Made by a program: the position numbers and the translations under genes. Shown here one piece after another: positions 20,762 to 31,443 of a stretch of 64,000 bases of DNA (its first letter is position 1; each line of letters begins with the position of its first letter). Under the pieces are notes generated by a model. It searched no databases. It saw nothing but the letters and a program-made list of their open reading frames with translations, and was not told the DNA's origin. The stretch is taken from positions 37,628,276-37,692,275 of the forward strand of contig OX246741.1 in assembly GCA_945910005.1 (NCBI GenBank). The letters are read 5' to 3'. Source of the DNA: Isoperla grammatica. Taxonomy: Eukaryota; Arthropoda; Insecta; Plecoptera; Perlodidae.

Positions 20762-21007
20762 TGTCATGTATGTCATATTAGTATCTAGGAGGCCTAGGCC
20801 TACAGCGCAGTATGTACAACACACGGGTTGTCGCAGTCCTTCCGACGCCTAGGCGACATCCCGTGATCCATCTTTTGGTCTACTTTGAGTCAGTTGATTC
20901 CAGTCTGCAGCATCACTTGTATTACCATGAACAGTGTATCGAACAGTTATAATAATTAAACATAATAGTATCCAATGCATACCGTTTCATTATTCTCATA
21001 CTTAACA
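20762..21007 (+). repeat. gypsy D 3' LTR
   Basis: It matches the left LTR over 246 bp by eye and is followed by the second AGCAG duplication. Confidence 0.92.
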
Positions 21008-21012
21008 AGCAG

Positions 21013-23280
21013 AGCAAGTTTTTCACTCATAGCCAGAGGGAAGAAGAGACCTTTGACAAGTTTCTCGTGGAATTGCGGAAGTTGGCACAGACATGCGAAT
21101 TTGGAGACAAGCATGACCAGCTCCTTACATTGCGAGTTGTGTTAGGAATAAATGATCGGGTGTTGCGAGAAAGGCTTTTAAGAGTGCCGGACTTGTCGCT
21201 GAACAAAGCAGCCGATTATTGCAGAGCAGCTGAGGTGAGCCGACAACAAGCGGAGGAACTTGATGGAACGTCCAAGACCGTGGAACCTGTTCGTACGAAA
21301 ACACAAAGATATGAGAAGACTAAGAAAGAGACGACACCCTCTTCGAGTGAGTGTAAAGTGTGTTCTTATTGCGGTTATACGCATGCTGTCAGGAAGTGCC
21401 CAGCATATGGGAAAAAGTGTAATTGTTGTGGGGGTGTGAATCACTTTGCAAGTGTGTGTATGAAGAAGATAAAGAAGAAAGACATACAAAACGTGGATGT
21501 GAAGGAACATACCAGTTCAGATGAAGACATGTATGTAGGCTCAGTAGGCCTAAACTCGGACAAGAGTAGGCAGTGGTGTACAGATATAACTCGGGAAGGT
21601 TTAAAGGTTAACTTTAAGTTGGATACCGGTGCGGAGGTGAGCATATTGCCATATGTTAACTTTAAAATGTTAAGGCCAGGTTTAGAACTGAAGCCAACAA
21701 AGATAAAGCTAGTGTCCTTTGGAAATACCACAGTCATACCAAATGGAGTGATATCTCTTCAATGTATGCATGACAAAAAGAGACAAGATATATCTTTTGT
21801 AGTTGTCGATGTACAGTCAAAGCCTTTGTTAGGCATAGTAGAGTGTGTCCAGTTAGGCCTAGTCAAACGATTGTGTGAGGTACAAGTAGCACTTGCAAAT
21901 ACCAAGGAGTTAGTCATAGAACAGTACAAAGATATGTTCTCAGGATTAGGGGCCCTGCCAGGCACTTATAAGATTGAAATGAAGGAAAATGCCATTCCTA
22001 AGGTGCAACCACCCAGGCGGGTGCCACTTTCAATTCGAGACAAGTTAAAAGAGACTTTAGATAGTATGGAAAGACAAGGTGTAATAGAAAAGGTAGTTAG
22101 ACCTACAGATTGGGTTAGTAGTGTGGTCAAAGTGGAGAAGCCCAATGGGTCTCTAAGGTTGTGCATTGATCCCATTGACTTAAACAGTCAGATTAAGCGT
22201 GAACATTATCCCATTCCTACGTCAGGGGACATATTGTCAAATCTGTCAGGAAAAACTGTGTACAGTGTGTTAGATATGAAGGATAGTTTCTGGCAAGTTG
22301 TCCTAGATAGTTCGTGCGCGGATTTGTGTACCTTTAATACGCCATTTGGAGGATACAAATATTTAAGAATGTCGTTTGGGCTTAGTTCATCTCCTGAGGT
22401 GTTTCAGAGAATGAACATGGAAGTGTTTGGAGACATAGAAGGGGTACAAATAATATTTGATGATATTATAGTAGCAGGATCCACCCAAGCGGAGCATGAT
22501 AAGGCTTTGGTTCAGGTGTTAGCTAGGGCAAGGTTGAGCAATGTGAAATTTAACGCAGCTAAGTTTCAGTATAGGGTCGAAGAGGTTCGATATATGGGCC
22601 ACATGATGACCTCAAAAGGAGTTAAGCCAGATCCTGAAAGGATACGAGCTATTGTAGATATGCCGGTTCCGAGAACAGTTGAGGAGGTTCGGAGGTTGTT
22701 AGGTATGCTGAATTATGTTCACCAGTTTTTGCCCAATGTCTCGGCAGTACTGGCACCTTTGCGTGTGCTGTTAAAAAAAGACACGGAGTGGCATTGGGAA
22801 CGAGAACAAGATAAGGCTTTAAAGGATCTGAAGACTCTGTTGTGTAATGCACCTGTGTTGGCTTATTTTGATAGTAAAGAGCCGTTAGTGTTGCAAACGG
22901 ATGCGTCAAAGGATGGAATTGGGGCATGTTTAGTACAAAACGGTCACCCGGTAGCGTATGCTTCGAGAAGCATGAATGATGCAGAAAAGGGTTACTCTCA
23001 GATCGAAAAAGAACTTAACGCGATTTGCTTTGGGGTTAATAAGTTTCATTATTATTGTTATGGAAGGACTGTCAAGGTGCAGACAGATCATAAGCCAATT
23101 GAATCCATTATGAGAAAGCCAGTGAACAAAGTTTCGCCAAGGCTTCAAAGGATGCAGTTAAAGTTGTTGCGATATGATCTTGACATTGTATATTTGCCAG
23201 GTAAACAAAAATTGGCAGACCCGTTGTCGCGGGCAACATTGTCTGATTTAGGCAGTGAGGATGAGGATATAATGTTGTAG
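21013..23280 (+). pseudogene. gag-pol: gypsy C gag C-terminus, protease, RT and RNase H
   Basis: Continuing the frame broken at 16249, this part holds the end of gag (FDKFLVELRKLAQTCEF), two cysteine-rich knuckles of the form CXYCGYTHAVRKC and CNCCGGVNHFASVC, protease LDTGAEVSILP, reverse transcriptase with MSFGLSSSP and IFDD in place of YxDD (a variant seen in some gypsy lineages), and RNase H (LQTDASKDGIGA, YSQIEKELNAI, DHKPIE). It stops at TAG (23278) where the integrase half lies one frame back, consistent with a one-base loss nearby. Confidence 0.88.
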
Positions 23281-24548
23281 TTCACATAGTGGCAAAACAC
23301 TTGCCCATGACAAAGGAGAGGAAAGAGCAATTTAGAGTAGCTACGGAAAGCTACGATGTAGCTCAAATGATCAAAGCTTTCGTTAAAACAGAGTGGCCAA
23401 GCCATAAGTACTCGGTTCCAGTTTGTTGCCGATACTATTGGGACTTGCGAGAGGAAGTTACGGAAAACGATGGTATAATCTTTATAGGGAACAGGGTACT
23501 TGTGCCACCCAAGTTGAGAGAATCGATGTTACAAGTTATCCATGAAGGACATTTTGGGATAGAAAAGTGCAAAGCTAGAGCAAGAAATGTTATGTTCTGG
23601 CCAGGAATGACGAACGAGATTCAGGAATTTGTTGCCAAATGCGTGACATGTCAGCATTTTGGTAAAGGTAACGCAAAAGAATCCCTAAAACCACATCCTG
23701 TTCCAGACCGTGCATGGGAAACGTTGGGAACAGACATTCTCGAATGTCAAGGAAAGATCTATTTGGTGGTCAAAGATTATTTCTCAAAGTGGATCGAGTT
23801 AGTGCAGATCAGGAACAAGTCGGCAGCAGAAGTTATAAATAAAATCCAGTCATTTTTTGCTAGGCACGGTGTTCCAGAGGTGTTAATATCAGATAATGTA
23901 CCATTTAATAGCCTAGAGTTCAGAGACTTTGCTGAGAGCTGGAATTTAACTGTTGAAACATCCAGTCCTAGGTATCCAAGGTCAAATGGAATGGCTGAAA
24001 ATGCTGTCAAACTTGTAAAAACAATGCTTAAAAAAGCAAGTTTTGAGGCCAAAAATGTATTTATATTTTTGTTAGAGTATAGAAATACTCCCATTACGGG
24101 CGTAGGACTGTCACCTGCACAAATGCTGATGAGTCGAATACTTAAGGCAAAACTTCCTACAGTAAAAGCGTTGTTACAACCTAAAGTTCACAAAAATGTC
24201 AAAGCTACTTTGGAAAAGGTGCAGTTAAATCAGAAAATGTTTCATGACAGAACAGCTGTCGATCTTCCACCACTGGAGGAGAAGGAAAGTGTCTTGGTTA
24301 GAAGGGACAAGTTGTGGGAGCCAGCATTGGTTCTGAGCAAACATCACACACCGAGGTCTTATATAGTTCAAACAGAGCCAGGGTCCATTCTCAGAAGAAA
24401 TCGAGTGGACTTGAGAAAGTCCTCAAACATGTTTTGTGACAAGTCGCAAGGACCTATTTTGAGTGAGATGTTTGACTCTGAAACAATGATAGATGGTTCG
24501 ACACATAGTCATGAGGGGGCAGGGGGATGTTGTACAGGCTATGCCTGA
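23281..24548 (+). pseudogene. pol: gypsy C integrase part, shifted frame
   Basis: The frame starting upstream of VAKHLPMTKERKEQF encodes the end of Pol: a His/Cys zinc-binding region (HEGHFGIEKCKARARNVMFW...CVTC), then the catalytic core with TDILECQG, ISDNVPFNSLEF and NGMAENAVKLVK supplying D, D and E. It ends in a GYA tail before TGA. It has no ATG suited to independent expression; it is the downstream half of the single frame that ends at 23280. The rest looks undamaged. Confidence 0.85.
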
Positions 24549-24657
24549 GTACGAGGAGAGGCCGTGTAATCAAGAGGCCTGCTAAGTTTAATGATTACGT
24601 GTAATAAGGTTATGGTTGTTTCTTGTTTGGTTGAACTTGTTTATGTTTATGGAAAGA

Positions 24658-24832
24658 TGTAATAAGTGAATGTTGCTAAGTTGGCAACTATGCCTGGCGA
24701 GGACTAGCTGGAGCTAGGTTCATGGCATAGGCAGTGAGAGCCAACATGGAGCTAACCACAGGTTGGTGTGTATCAAGACGTTAATAAAGTAACATGTAAT
24801 AACCCTCTGTGTTGTTTATTACAAACATGACA
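24658..24832 (+). repeat. gypsy C 3' LTR
   Basis: It has the same length as the left copy, with one T/A difference near the end. GGCTT follows. The preceding purine run (GGAAAGA) is short. Confidence 0.88.
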
Positions 24833-25090
24833 GGCTTATGCTCTCGACAAAACGTGGTCTGCTACTTGTGAGGTTATGTTGTAGCACCTTACTTGTAACT
24901 CTCTAAATATTCACTTCTGACACAATATCTTGTGCTGTATCTAGGATACATCTTAGTATATAATCAACGACAATGTATTGATAAAGATATGACTTAAAAA
25001 TGATAACTTGAGAGAAACAAAAGTGACGACTAGGTCTAGGCCTATCACGCGTTCACGCCCATGACGGAAACCGGATTGTTGTTGTTGTTA
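24833..25090. other. flank between gypsy C and second satellite
   Basis: AT-rich DNA without a supported gene; one AGGTCTAGGCCTA motif near 25030 and a (GTT)n stretch at about 25077. Confidence 0.4.
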
Positions 25091-27500
25091 TCTACTACAG
25101 AAACTAATAGGATTCATATAAAAGGGAACCAAATGGATTCCAACCGGATTCAACAGGAACTGGAACCAACTTTAAAAGGAAGTGTCTGTTATTATCATGA
25201 GAATCCCATTGAACACATATCCAGATAAATATAGTTGGTTACGGTTCCAGTAGATTCCCATAGAATACATACCAAGTTAAATACAGTTGGTCACGGTTGC
25301 AGTTGATTACAGTTGATTCCCATTGAATACGTACACAGTTAAATAATACAGCTGGTAACGGTTCCAGTTGATTACAGTTGATTCCCATTGAATACATACA
25401 CAGTTAAATAATACAGCTGGTAACAGTTCCAGTTGATTACAGTTGATTCCCATTGAATACATACACAGCTGAATACAGTTTGTTACAGTTCCAGTTGATT
25501 CCAGTTGATTCCCATTGAATACGTAGCCAGCTAAATACAGTTTGTTACGGTTCCAGTTGATTCCCATTGAAAACGTACCCAGCTAAACACAGTTTGTTAC
25601 AGTTCCAGTTGATTCCAGTTGATTCCCATTGAATACGTACCCTGCTAAATACAGACTCTGGTTACGGTTCCAGTTGATTACAGTTGATTCCCATTGAATA
25701 CGTACCCAGCTAAATACAGTTTGTTACAGTTCCAGTTGATTACAGTTGATTCCCATTGGATACGTATTACGTACCCAGCTGAATACAGTTTGTTACGGTT
25801 CCAGTTGATTACAGTTGATTCCCATTGAATACGTACCCAGCTAAATACAGTTAGTTACGGTTCCAGTTGATTCCAGTTGATTCCCATTGAATACGTACCC
25901 TGCTAAATACAGCTGGTTACGGTTCCAGTTGATTAAAGTTGATTCCAATTGAATACGTACCCTGCTAAATACAGCTGGTTACGGTTCCAGTTGATTACAG
26001 TTGATTCCCATTGGATACGTACCTAGCTGAAAACAGTTTGTTACGGTTCCAGTTGATTCCCATTGAATACGTATCTAGCTGAATACAGTTTGTTACGGTT
26101 CCAGTTGATTACAGTTGATTCCCATTGGATACGTATCCAGCTGAATACAGTTTGTTACGGTTCCAGTTGATTACAGTTGATTCCAATTGAATACGTACCC
26201 TGCTAAATACAGCTGGTTACGGTTCCAGTTGATTACAGTTGATTCCCATTGGATACGTACCTAGCTGAAAACAGTTTGTTACGGTTCCAGTTGATTCCAG
26301 TTGATTCCCATTGAATACGTACCCTGCTAAATACAGCTGGTTACGGTTCCAGTTGATTAAAGTTGATTCCAATTGAATACGTACCCTGCTAAATACAGCT
26401 GGTTACGGTTCCAGTTGATTACAGTTGATTCCCATTGGATACGTACCTAGCTGAAAACAGTTTGTTACGGTTCCAGTTGATTCCCATTGAATACGTATCT
26501 AGCTGAATACAGTTTGTTACGGTTCCAGTTGATTACAGTTGATTCCCATTGGATACGTATCCAGCTGAATACAGTTTGTTACGGTTCCAGTTGATTACAG
26601 TTGATTCCCATTGAATACACACTCTGCTAAATACAGCTGGTTACGGTTCCAGTTGATTACAGTTGATTCCCATTGGATACGTATCCAGCTGAATACAGTT
26701 TGTTACGGTTCCAGTTGATTCCCATTGAATACGGATCCAGCTGAATACAGTTTGTTACGGTTCCAGTTGATTACAGTTGATTCCCATTGGATACGTATCC
26801 AGTTGAATACAGTTTGTTACGGTTCCAGTTGATTCCCATTGAATACGTATCCAGCTGAATACAGTTTGTTACGGTTCCAGTTGATTACAATTGATTCCCA
26901 TTGAATACGTATCCAGCTGAATACTGTTTGTTACGGTTCCAGTTGATTACAGTTGATTCCCATTGGATACGTATCCAGTTGAATACAGTTTGTTACGGTT
27001 CCAGTTGATTCCCATTGAATACGTATCCAGCTGAATACAGTTTGTTACGTTTCCAGTTGATTATACAGTTGATTCCCATTGGATACGTATCCAGTTGAAT
27101 ACAGTTTGTTACGGTTCCAGTTGATTACAGTTGATTTCCATTGAATACGTACCCTGCTAAATACAGCTGGTTACGGTTCCAGTTGATTACAGTTGATTCC
27201 CATTGGATACGTATCCAGCTGAATACAGTTTGTTACGATTCCAGTTGATTACAGTTGATTCCCATTGAATACGTATCCAGCTGAATACAGTTTGTTACGG
27301 TTCCAGTTGATTACAGTTGATTCCCATTGAATACGTATCCAGCTTAATACAGTTTGTTACGGTTCCAGTTGATTACAGTTGATTCCTGTTGGTATACATA
27401 CGACTTCCAGTTGGAAACAGCTAGCACAGTTGGATACGTTTGCATCCAGTTGAATACGTCTCATGTATCCAACTGTATTCAACTGGAATTTTGAGCAGGG
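25091..27500 (+). repeat. 52/62-bp tandem satellite
   Basis: About 36 head-to-tail units of the form GGTTCCAGTTGATT...GAATACGTA...ACAGTTTGTTAC. Units are 62 bp, or 52 bp when a GATTACAGTT submodule is missing. A larger block is itself repeated (for example around 25900-26130 and 26330-26560). The array ends with GGAATTTTGAGCAGGGA near 27485. It shares GTTACGGTTCC and the end motif with the 73-bp array. Confidence 0.92.
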
Positions 27501-27538
27501 ATGCAATCATTCTTCATTAGAGCATGTTGGCCTAGAGC

Positions 27539-27816
27539 TGTTACATCTCCAAGGATGATTTAGGATAGTCAATGATGAGTAATGTCACTAATTACACGAA
27601 TGCATAAGAAACGATGATTATTTATTAGTACTACGAATATTAAAATACTACAAATTACAGTGAATACATGGAACACACAATCACCCAGCACCGTGTCCGG
27701 TCACTAGGCTCTCACGTTCCACACTGCCCCTCACACTCTCCCAGGCCTTGACCAAGGGCCCTCTTCGGTCCGCCCACCCCAACCTGACATAGAGGAGGAG
27801 GGGTGGTAACCCTACA
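27539..27816 (-). repeat. gypsy E 3' LTR
   Basis: In plus-strand reading the repeat begins TGTTACATCTCC and ends AACCCTACA. It is the 3' copy because pol points towards it. Confidence 0.92.
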
Positions 27817-27831
27817 TTCTCCCCCCAGATT
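27817..27831 (-). other. gypsy E polypurine tract
   Basis: On the minus strand TCTGGGGGGAGAA directly precedes the LTR start. Confidence 0.75.
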
Positions 27832-28056
27832 TTATAACACAAGGAGTAATAAAATCTTTAAGTGAAGCAACAATGGTCACAATTTTTTTTTTTTTTTTTT
27901 TAAATAGGTACAAGTACAAATTACAAACCAAGTACTGAGTCCATACGAAACTACTTAAAACTAATACAAAACAATCTTCTAGTAATAAAAAAAAAAGGAG
28001 ACAAATGAAAACAACACAATACAATACATTCCAACCAAAACACCTTTTGAAAACTC

Positions 28057-31000
28057 TTACACTTTGAGTGGTTGGTTATATTTTTTTAAATTAATCACAT
28101 TGAAAATGCCCTTATCTTTTTCGTGTTCATCAAGTAACTGATATGCATTATTCCCCACTTTTCGATGAATAATATATGGGCCTTCGTAGAGCATAAAGAA
28201 CTTTGCAATTTCACGGTTAGCCGCACTGGACAAGTGATTGGACTGTAGCAACACCAGGTCGCCAGGCTGAAATGTCGTTGGTTTAGACTTCTTGTCATGC
28301 GCCATCTTCCGCCTTGCAGCTCTGGATTCTAGTCTCTCCCGAGCCAAAACTGTTTTACGTGGTGTGTCATGTTGTTGTAGTGGATGGGGCGGATCTCCGA
28401 GTAAATCAGCTATTATTGATTCCGGATTGCAGCCGAACTGTAATTCATAAGGTGTGAAGCCGGTCGCATCGTGCACTGTCACGTTAAACCATTTTTGAAT
28501 ATACGGCAAAACCATGCTCCATGAAGTGTGTTTGTTAGCACAGTATGTACGGAACACGCGGCCGAGTTCGCGCATTACTCGCTCTGTCGGGTTGCTCTGC
28601 GGATGTCTGATGGAGGAATGAAGGGGAATTATTCCTTCATTTTCCAACTCTCGGTACCACTGTCGGGCCGTGAATTGACTCCCGTGATCTGCCAATATCT
28701 TGCAAGGCCGACCAACGTTGGGGATATAATCATTTTGTAACTTGTTTAGAATAGCGGCTGTCGTTGCTCGTTTTAAAGCGTATACTGTTACGTACTTTGT
28801 GAACGCATCGACGAACACTAAGATGTAACTCACCCCACCTTTTGACTGTGGAAGAGGTCCGTATAAATCTGTGGTTACCAACTCATTTGGGGAATGCGAG
28901 ATCACGTGGGCCATCTCTCCTCGCAGTCCACGGGTTGCACACTTCGCGCGTTGACAGGTGTCACAAGAGCGTGTAAACTTAACGATGTATCTGCGCATAT
29001 TTTTCCAATAGAAATTATTGCTTATTAGTTTGAACGTTTTATACGAGCCCATGTGGCCATAAGCGACGTGGTATGACTGGACTACCGTGATGTAATCATT
29101 TTTAGGTACAACAACCCTCCACGAAAGGTCATTGCGCCCTTTGTGATAAAGTATTTGTTTACATAGTAGGTAGGCTGATGTTGTGTCTGCTCCGTCATCT
29201 GTTTCCAGGTTGTAAATCACTTGCGCGAGATCAGGGTCTGCCCGCTGTCGCTCGGGTAGAACACGCGCCCATTCCCGCAAGTTGGTTTCGGCTTCCGCTA
29301 CCACGTCCATAATAGCCGGGATTCGAACCGTCCCTGTTAGTGTGTCTTCACGATCACGTGTACTTGAAGATGGCGCTCGGCTCATGGCATCGGCTACTAC
29401 ATTATCTTTTGCGGGGCAGTATTTGATATCGAACTGATACTGCTGGAGAATTAAAATCCACCGCGTGAGTCGGCTACTGAGTAGGCGACACTGACGAATG
29501 AATGATAGGCTCTTGTGGTCTGTCCAGATCGTAAATTTTTCACCAATAAGGAAATGGCGAAATTTTTGCACGGCATAAACAATGGCGAGGGCTTCTTTTT
29601 CGGTAGTAAAATACCGTGTCTCTGGGCCTTTCAAAGCCCTGCTCGCGAAAGCGATTACGCGACGCTCGCCACTCTCATCAACTTGAAATAGCTGCGCGCC
29701 CACTCCTATGTCGGAGCTATCTGTCGCGAGGTGGTATGGCACACCAGGTATAGGGTGGTGTAGCATGACGAGGCTGAGGAACAAAGACTTTGTGTTTTCA
29801 AAAGTCTCATTCATTTCATCATTCCACACCCACTTGACACCGGTCCTGAGTAACATGTATAAAGGCCCCACCACGTGTGCGTACTGGTCGCAAAACCGTT
29901 TAAAGAATGTACACATGCCTAAGAACCGACGTAATTGCTTAGCGTTTCGTGGATGGGGGAAATCCACAATAGGTCGTACCTTATCAGCGTCCACTCGAAC
30001 ACCCTCAGCTGAGACAATGTGCCCTAGGTAATTTACTTCAGCTTGCAAGAATTGACATTTTTCAATCTTTACAGTAATTCCTACATTACTGAGAGCTGTA
30101 AACACAGCATCCAGGTGTTGTAAATGCGACTGTAAATCGGGCGACGCTATCAGAAGGTCATCTACGTAAATGGTGACGTAACGTTTTATGTCTGTATTCA
30201 ATATTTTATGTAGACAACGTGTCAGTCCTGCCACACTCGATTGTAACCCAAAGGGCACAACACAATATGTGTAAGAAATACCATTGTGTAGAAATGCAGT
30301 ATATTTCCTGTCTTGTTTACGTAAGGGAAGCTGCCAGAAAGAGTTTGTTAAATCTAAAGTAGTGAAATACTTCATTCCATGGAACTTTTGTAAAGTCTCT
30401 TCTATGGGGGGTGGACTATCGTTTTGTGGACACATACGACTATTCAACAAGCGTCCGTCTAAACAAATGCGCACCGACCCATCTGGCTTTACGATGGTGA
30501 CCATTGGGTTTATGTATGAGGACGGGGCAGCCTCTATTATATTCCATTCGAGCATTTGACGGACTTGGTCATCCACCGCCTGCCTCTTCGATAGTGGTAT
30601 GGGGTAAGACTTTTGTAAAAATAGAGTATTGTCTTTCATTTCTATTGTATGCTCAAACCCTTCTATACGGCCAGGCACAACAGAGAAAAGTGCTTCATGT
30701 TTCAAAAGTAAACGCTTGATTTCCTGGGCCTCCATAGAATCCGCGGGTAAAGATTTAACGCTTTGTTGGGCTTGTGCACCGAACCCTGGGTCTTTTAGAG
30801 TTTCCTTTTTATCTAATGTGCATTGTTGATCAATATACACCTCATTGCTCACAAGGGACAAGTGCTTTCCCACGTCCTGTGGGGAACAACTCAAGAATAA
30901 AGGAACGATCTGTTGTTCGGCCTGCTCTCCAATATACATAAGGCGATCTAAGAAATGTAATTTCGCCTTATTTTGAACAAGCCAATCAGACCCAATAATC

Positions 31001-31437
31001 ATAGAGCGGTGTAGATTAGGGACTATTAAGAATGTCATGTCGTAAACAGTATCTTGTATCGAAACTGGTAAGAAAGTTTGCGCATTTACACGCTGACTAT
31101 TATTCATAAAAGCACCCGCAATCAAAATGCTGCGAGCGGGTAACAGTGGAAAGTTTGAAATTTGCAAAAGTTCCTTCCAAAACTGTTCAGATATGCATGT
31201 AATTTCGCTACCGGTATCAATAAGAGCATTTACATGAAGATTACAAACACTTACATCTATCTCAGGCGCATGCGTAGTCGGTGTCTCTGCGTAGGCCCCT
31301 GAAGATTCTTCGTGATTGAGGTCGCGTTGCGTTGCATCTTGATCGAAAACATTGATGGTATTCACGTGTCGAATATCGTCACTCCTGACCTGGTGTCGAA
31401 CCGGAGACAGCGGAGTGTCCTGTCCCGTTACAGCTCG
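28057..31437 (-). CDS. pol: gypsy E Pol polyprotein (PR-RT-RH-IN)
   Basis: This frame is entered by -1 slippage at the end of gag; it has no suitable ATG. Counting from the GTG at 31365 (1102 residues), it holds protease DTG (50-52), reverse transcriptase with VPFGLQSS and YVDD (400-403), RNase H (ATDSSDIGVGA, FTTEKEALAIVYAV, WTDHKSL), integrase His/Cys region (HVAYGHMGSYKTFK...CDTC) and catalytic D833, D893 (in DHG rather than the usual DNG) and E928. A GPY-like module (LYEGPYIIHRK) lies near the C-terminus. No stop or shift interrupts it. Spacing between the last two catalytic residues equals that in gypsy A. Confidence 0.92.
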   Translation of the reverse strand, partial: RAVTGQDTPLSPVRHQVRSDDIRHVNTINVFDQDATQRDLNHEESSGAYAETPTTHAPEIDVSVCNLHVNALIDTGSEITCISEQFWKELLQISNFPLLPARSILIAGAFMNNSQRVNAQTFLPVSIQDTVYDMTFLIVPNLHRSMIIGSDWLVQNKAKLHFLDRLMYIGEQAEQQIVPLFLSCSPQDVGKHLSLVSNEVYIDQQCTLDKKETLKDPGFGAQAQQSVKSLPADSMEAQEIKRLLLKHEALFSVVPGRIEGFEHTIEMKDNTLFLQKSYPIPLSKRQAVDDQVRQMLEWNIIEAAPSSYINPMVTIVKPDGSVRICLDGRLLNSRMCPQNDSPPPIEETLQKFHGMKYFTTLDLTNSFWQLPLRKQDRKYTAFLHNGISYTYCVVPFGLQSSVAGLTRCLHKILNTDIKRYVTIYVDDLLIASPDLQSHLQHLDAVFTALSNVGITVKIEKCQFLQAEVNYLGHIVSAEGVRVDADKVRPIVDFPHPRNAKQLRRFLGMCTFFKRFCDQYAHVVGPLYMLLRTGVKWVWNDEMNETFENTKSLFLSLVMLHHPIPGVPYHLATDSSDIGVGAQLFQVDESGERRVIAFASRALKGPETRYFTTEKEALAIVYAVQKFRHFLIGEKFTIWTDHKSLSFIRQCRLLSSRLTRWILILQQYQFDIKYCPAKDNVVADAMSRAPSSSTRDREDTLTGTVRIPAIMDVVAEAETNLREWARVLPERQRADPDLAQVIYNLETDDGADTTSAYLLCKQILYHKGRNDLSWRVVVPKNDYITVVQSYHVAYGHMGSYKTFKLISNNFYWKNMRRYIVKFTRSCDTCQRAKCATRGLRGEMAHVISHSPNELVTTDLYGPLPQSKGGVSYILVFVDAFTKYVTVYALKRATTAAILNKLQNDYIPNVGRPCKILADHGSQFTARQWYRELENEGIIPLHSSIRHPQSNPTERVMRELGRVFRTYCANKHTSWSMVLPYIQKWFNVTVHDATGFTPYELQFGCNPESIIADLLGDPPHPLQQHDTPRKTVLARERLESRAARRKMAHDKKSKPTTFQPGDLVLLQSNHLSSAANREIAKFFMLYEGPYIIHRKVGNNAYQLLDEHEKDKGIFNVINLKKYNQPLKV

Positions 31438-31443
31438 TTTCCC
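31404..31443 (-). promoter_or_regulatory. gypsy E -1 ribosomal frameshift signal
   Basis: On the minus strand the last gag codons contain GCG GGA AAC, giving the in-phase heptamer GGGAAAC at 31443-31437. Ten bases later GGGACAG (31426-31420) can pair with CTGTCTC (31410-31404): seven pairs with one G-U and a nine-base loop. The pol frame is open through the site and gag stops at 31428. The spacer is slightly long, so hairpin support is weaker than for gypsy A. Confidence 0.65.

Larger units (their letters stand above)
16250..21007 (+). mobile_element. gypsy D: complete Ty3/gypsy retrotransposon
   Basis: The element is 4758 bp with 246-bp LTRs (TGTCATGTATG...ACTTAACA) that look identical, a perfect 5-bp AGCAG duplication (16245-16249 and 21008-21012), primer-site-like TTGGCGACGAGG, one uninterrupted gag-pol frame and a polypurine tract. 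It is inserted in the gag of gypsy C in the same orientation, so D is younger than C. Confidence 0.94.
15646..24832 (+). mobile_element. gypsy C: Ty3/gypsy retrotransposon, interrupted
   Basis: Two 175-bp LTRs (TGTAATAAG...CATGACA) differ at one position by eye and are bounded by a perfect 5-bp GGCTT duplication (15641-15645 and 24833-24837). The coding region is one gag-pol frame that is split by gypsy D (16250-21007) and by a frameshift near 23275. Without D the element is about 4.4 kb, short for gypsy and matching its compact LTRs. Confidence 0.9.
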
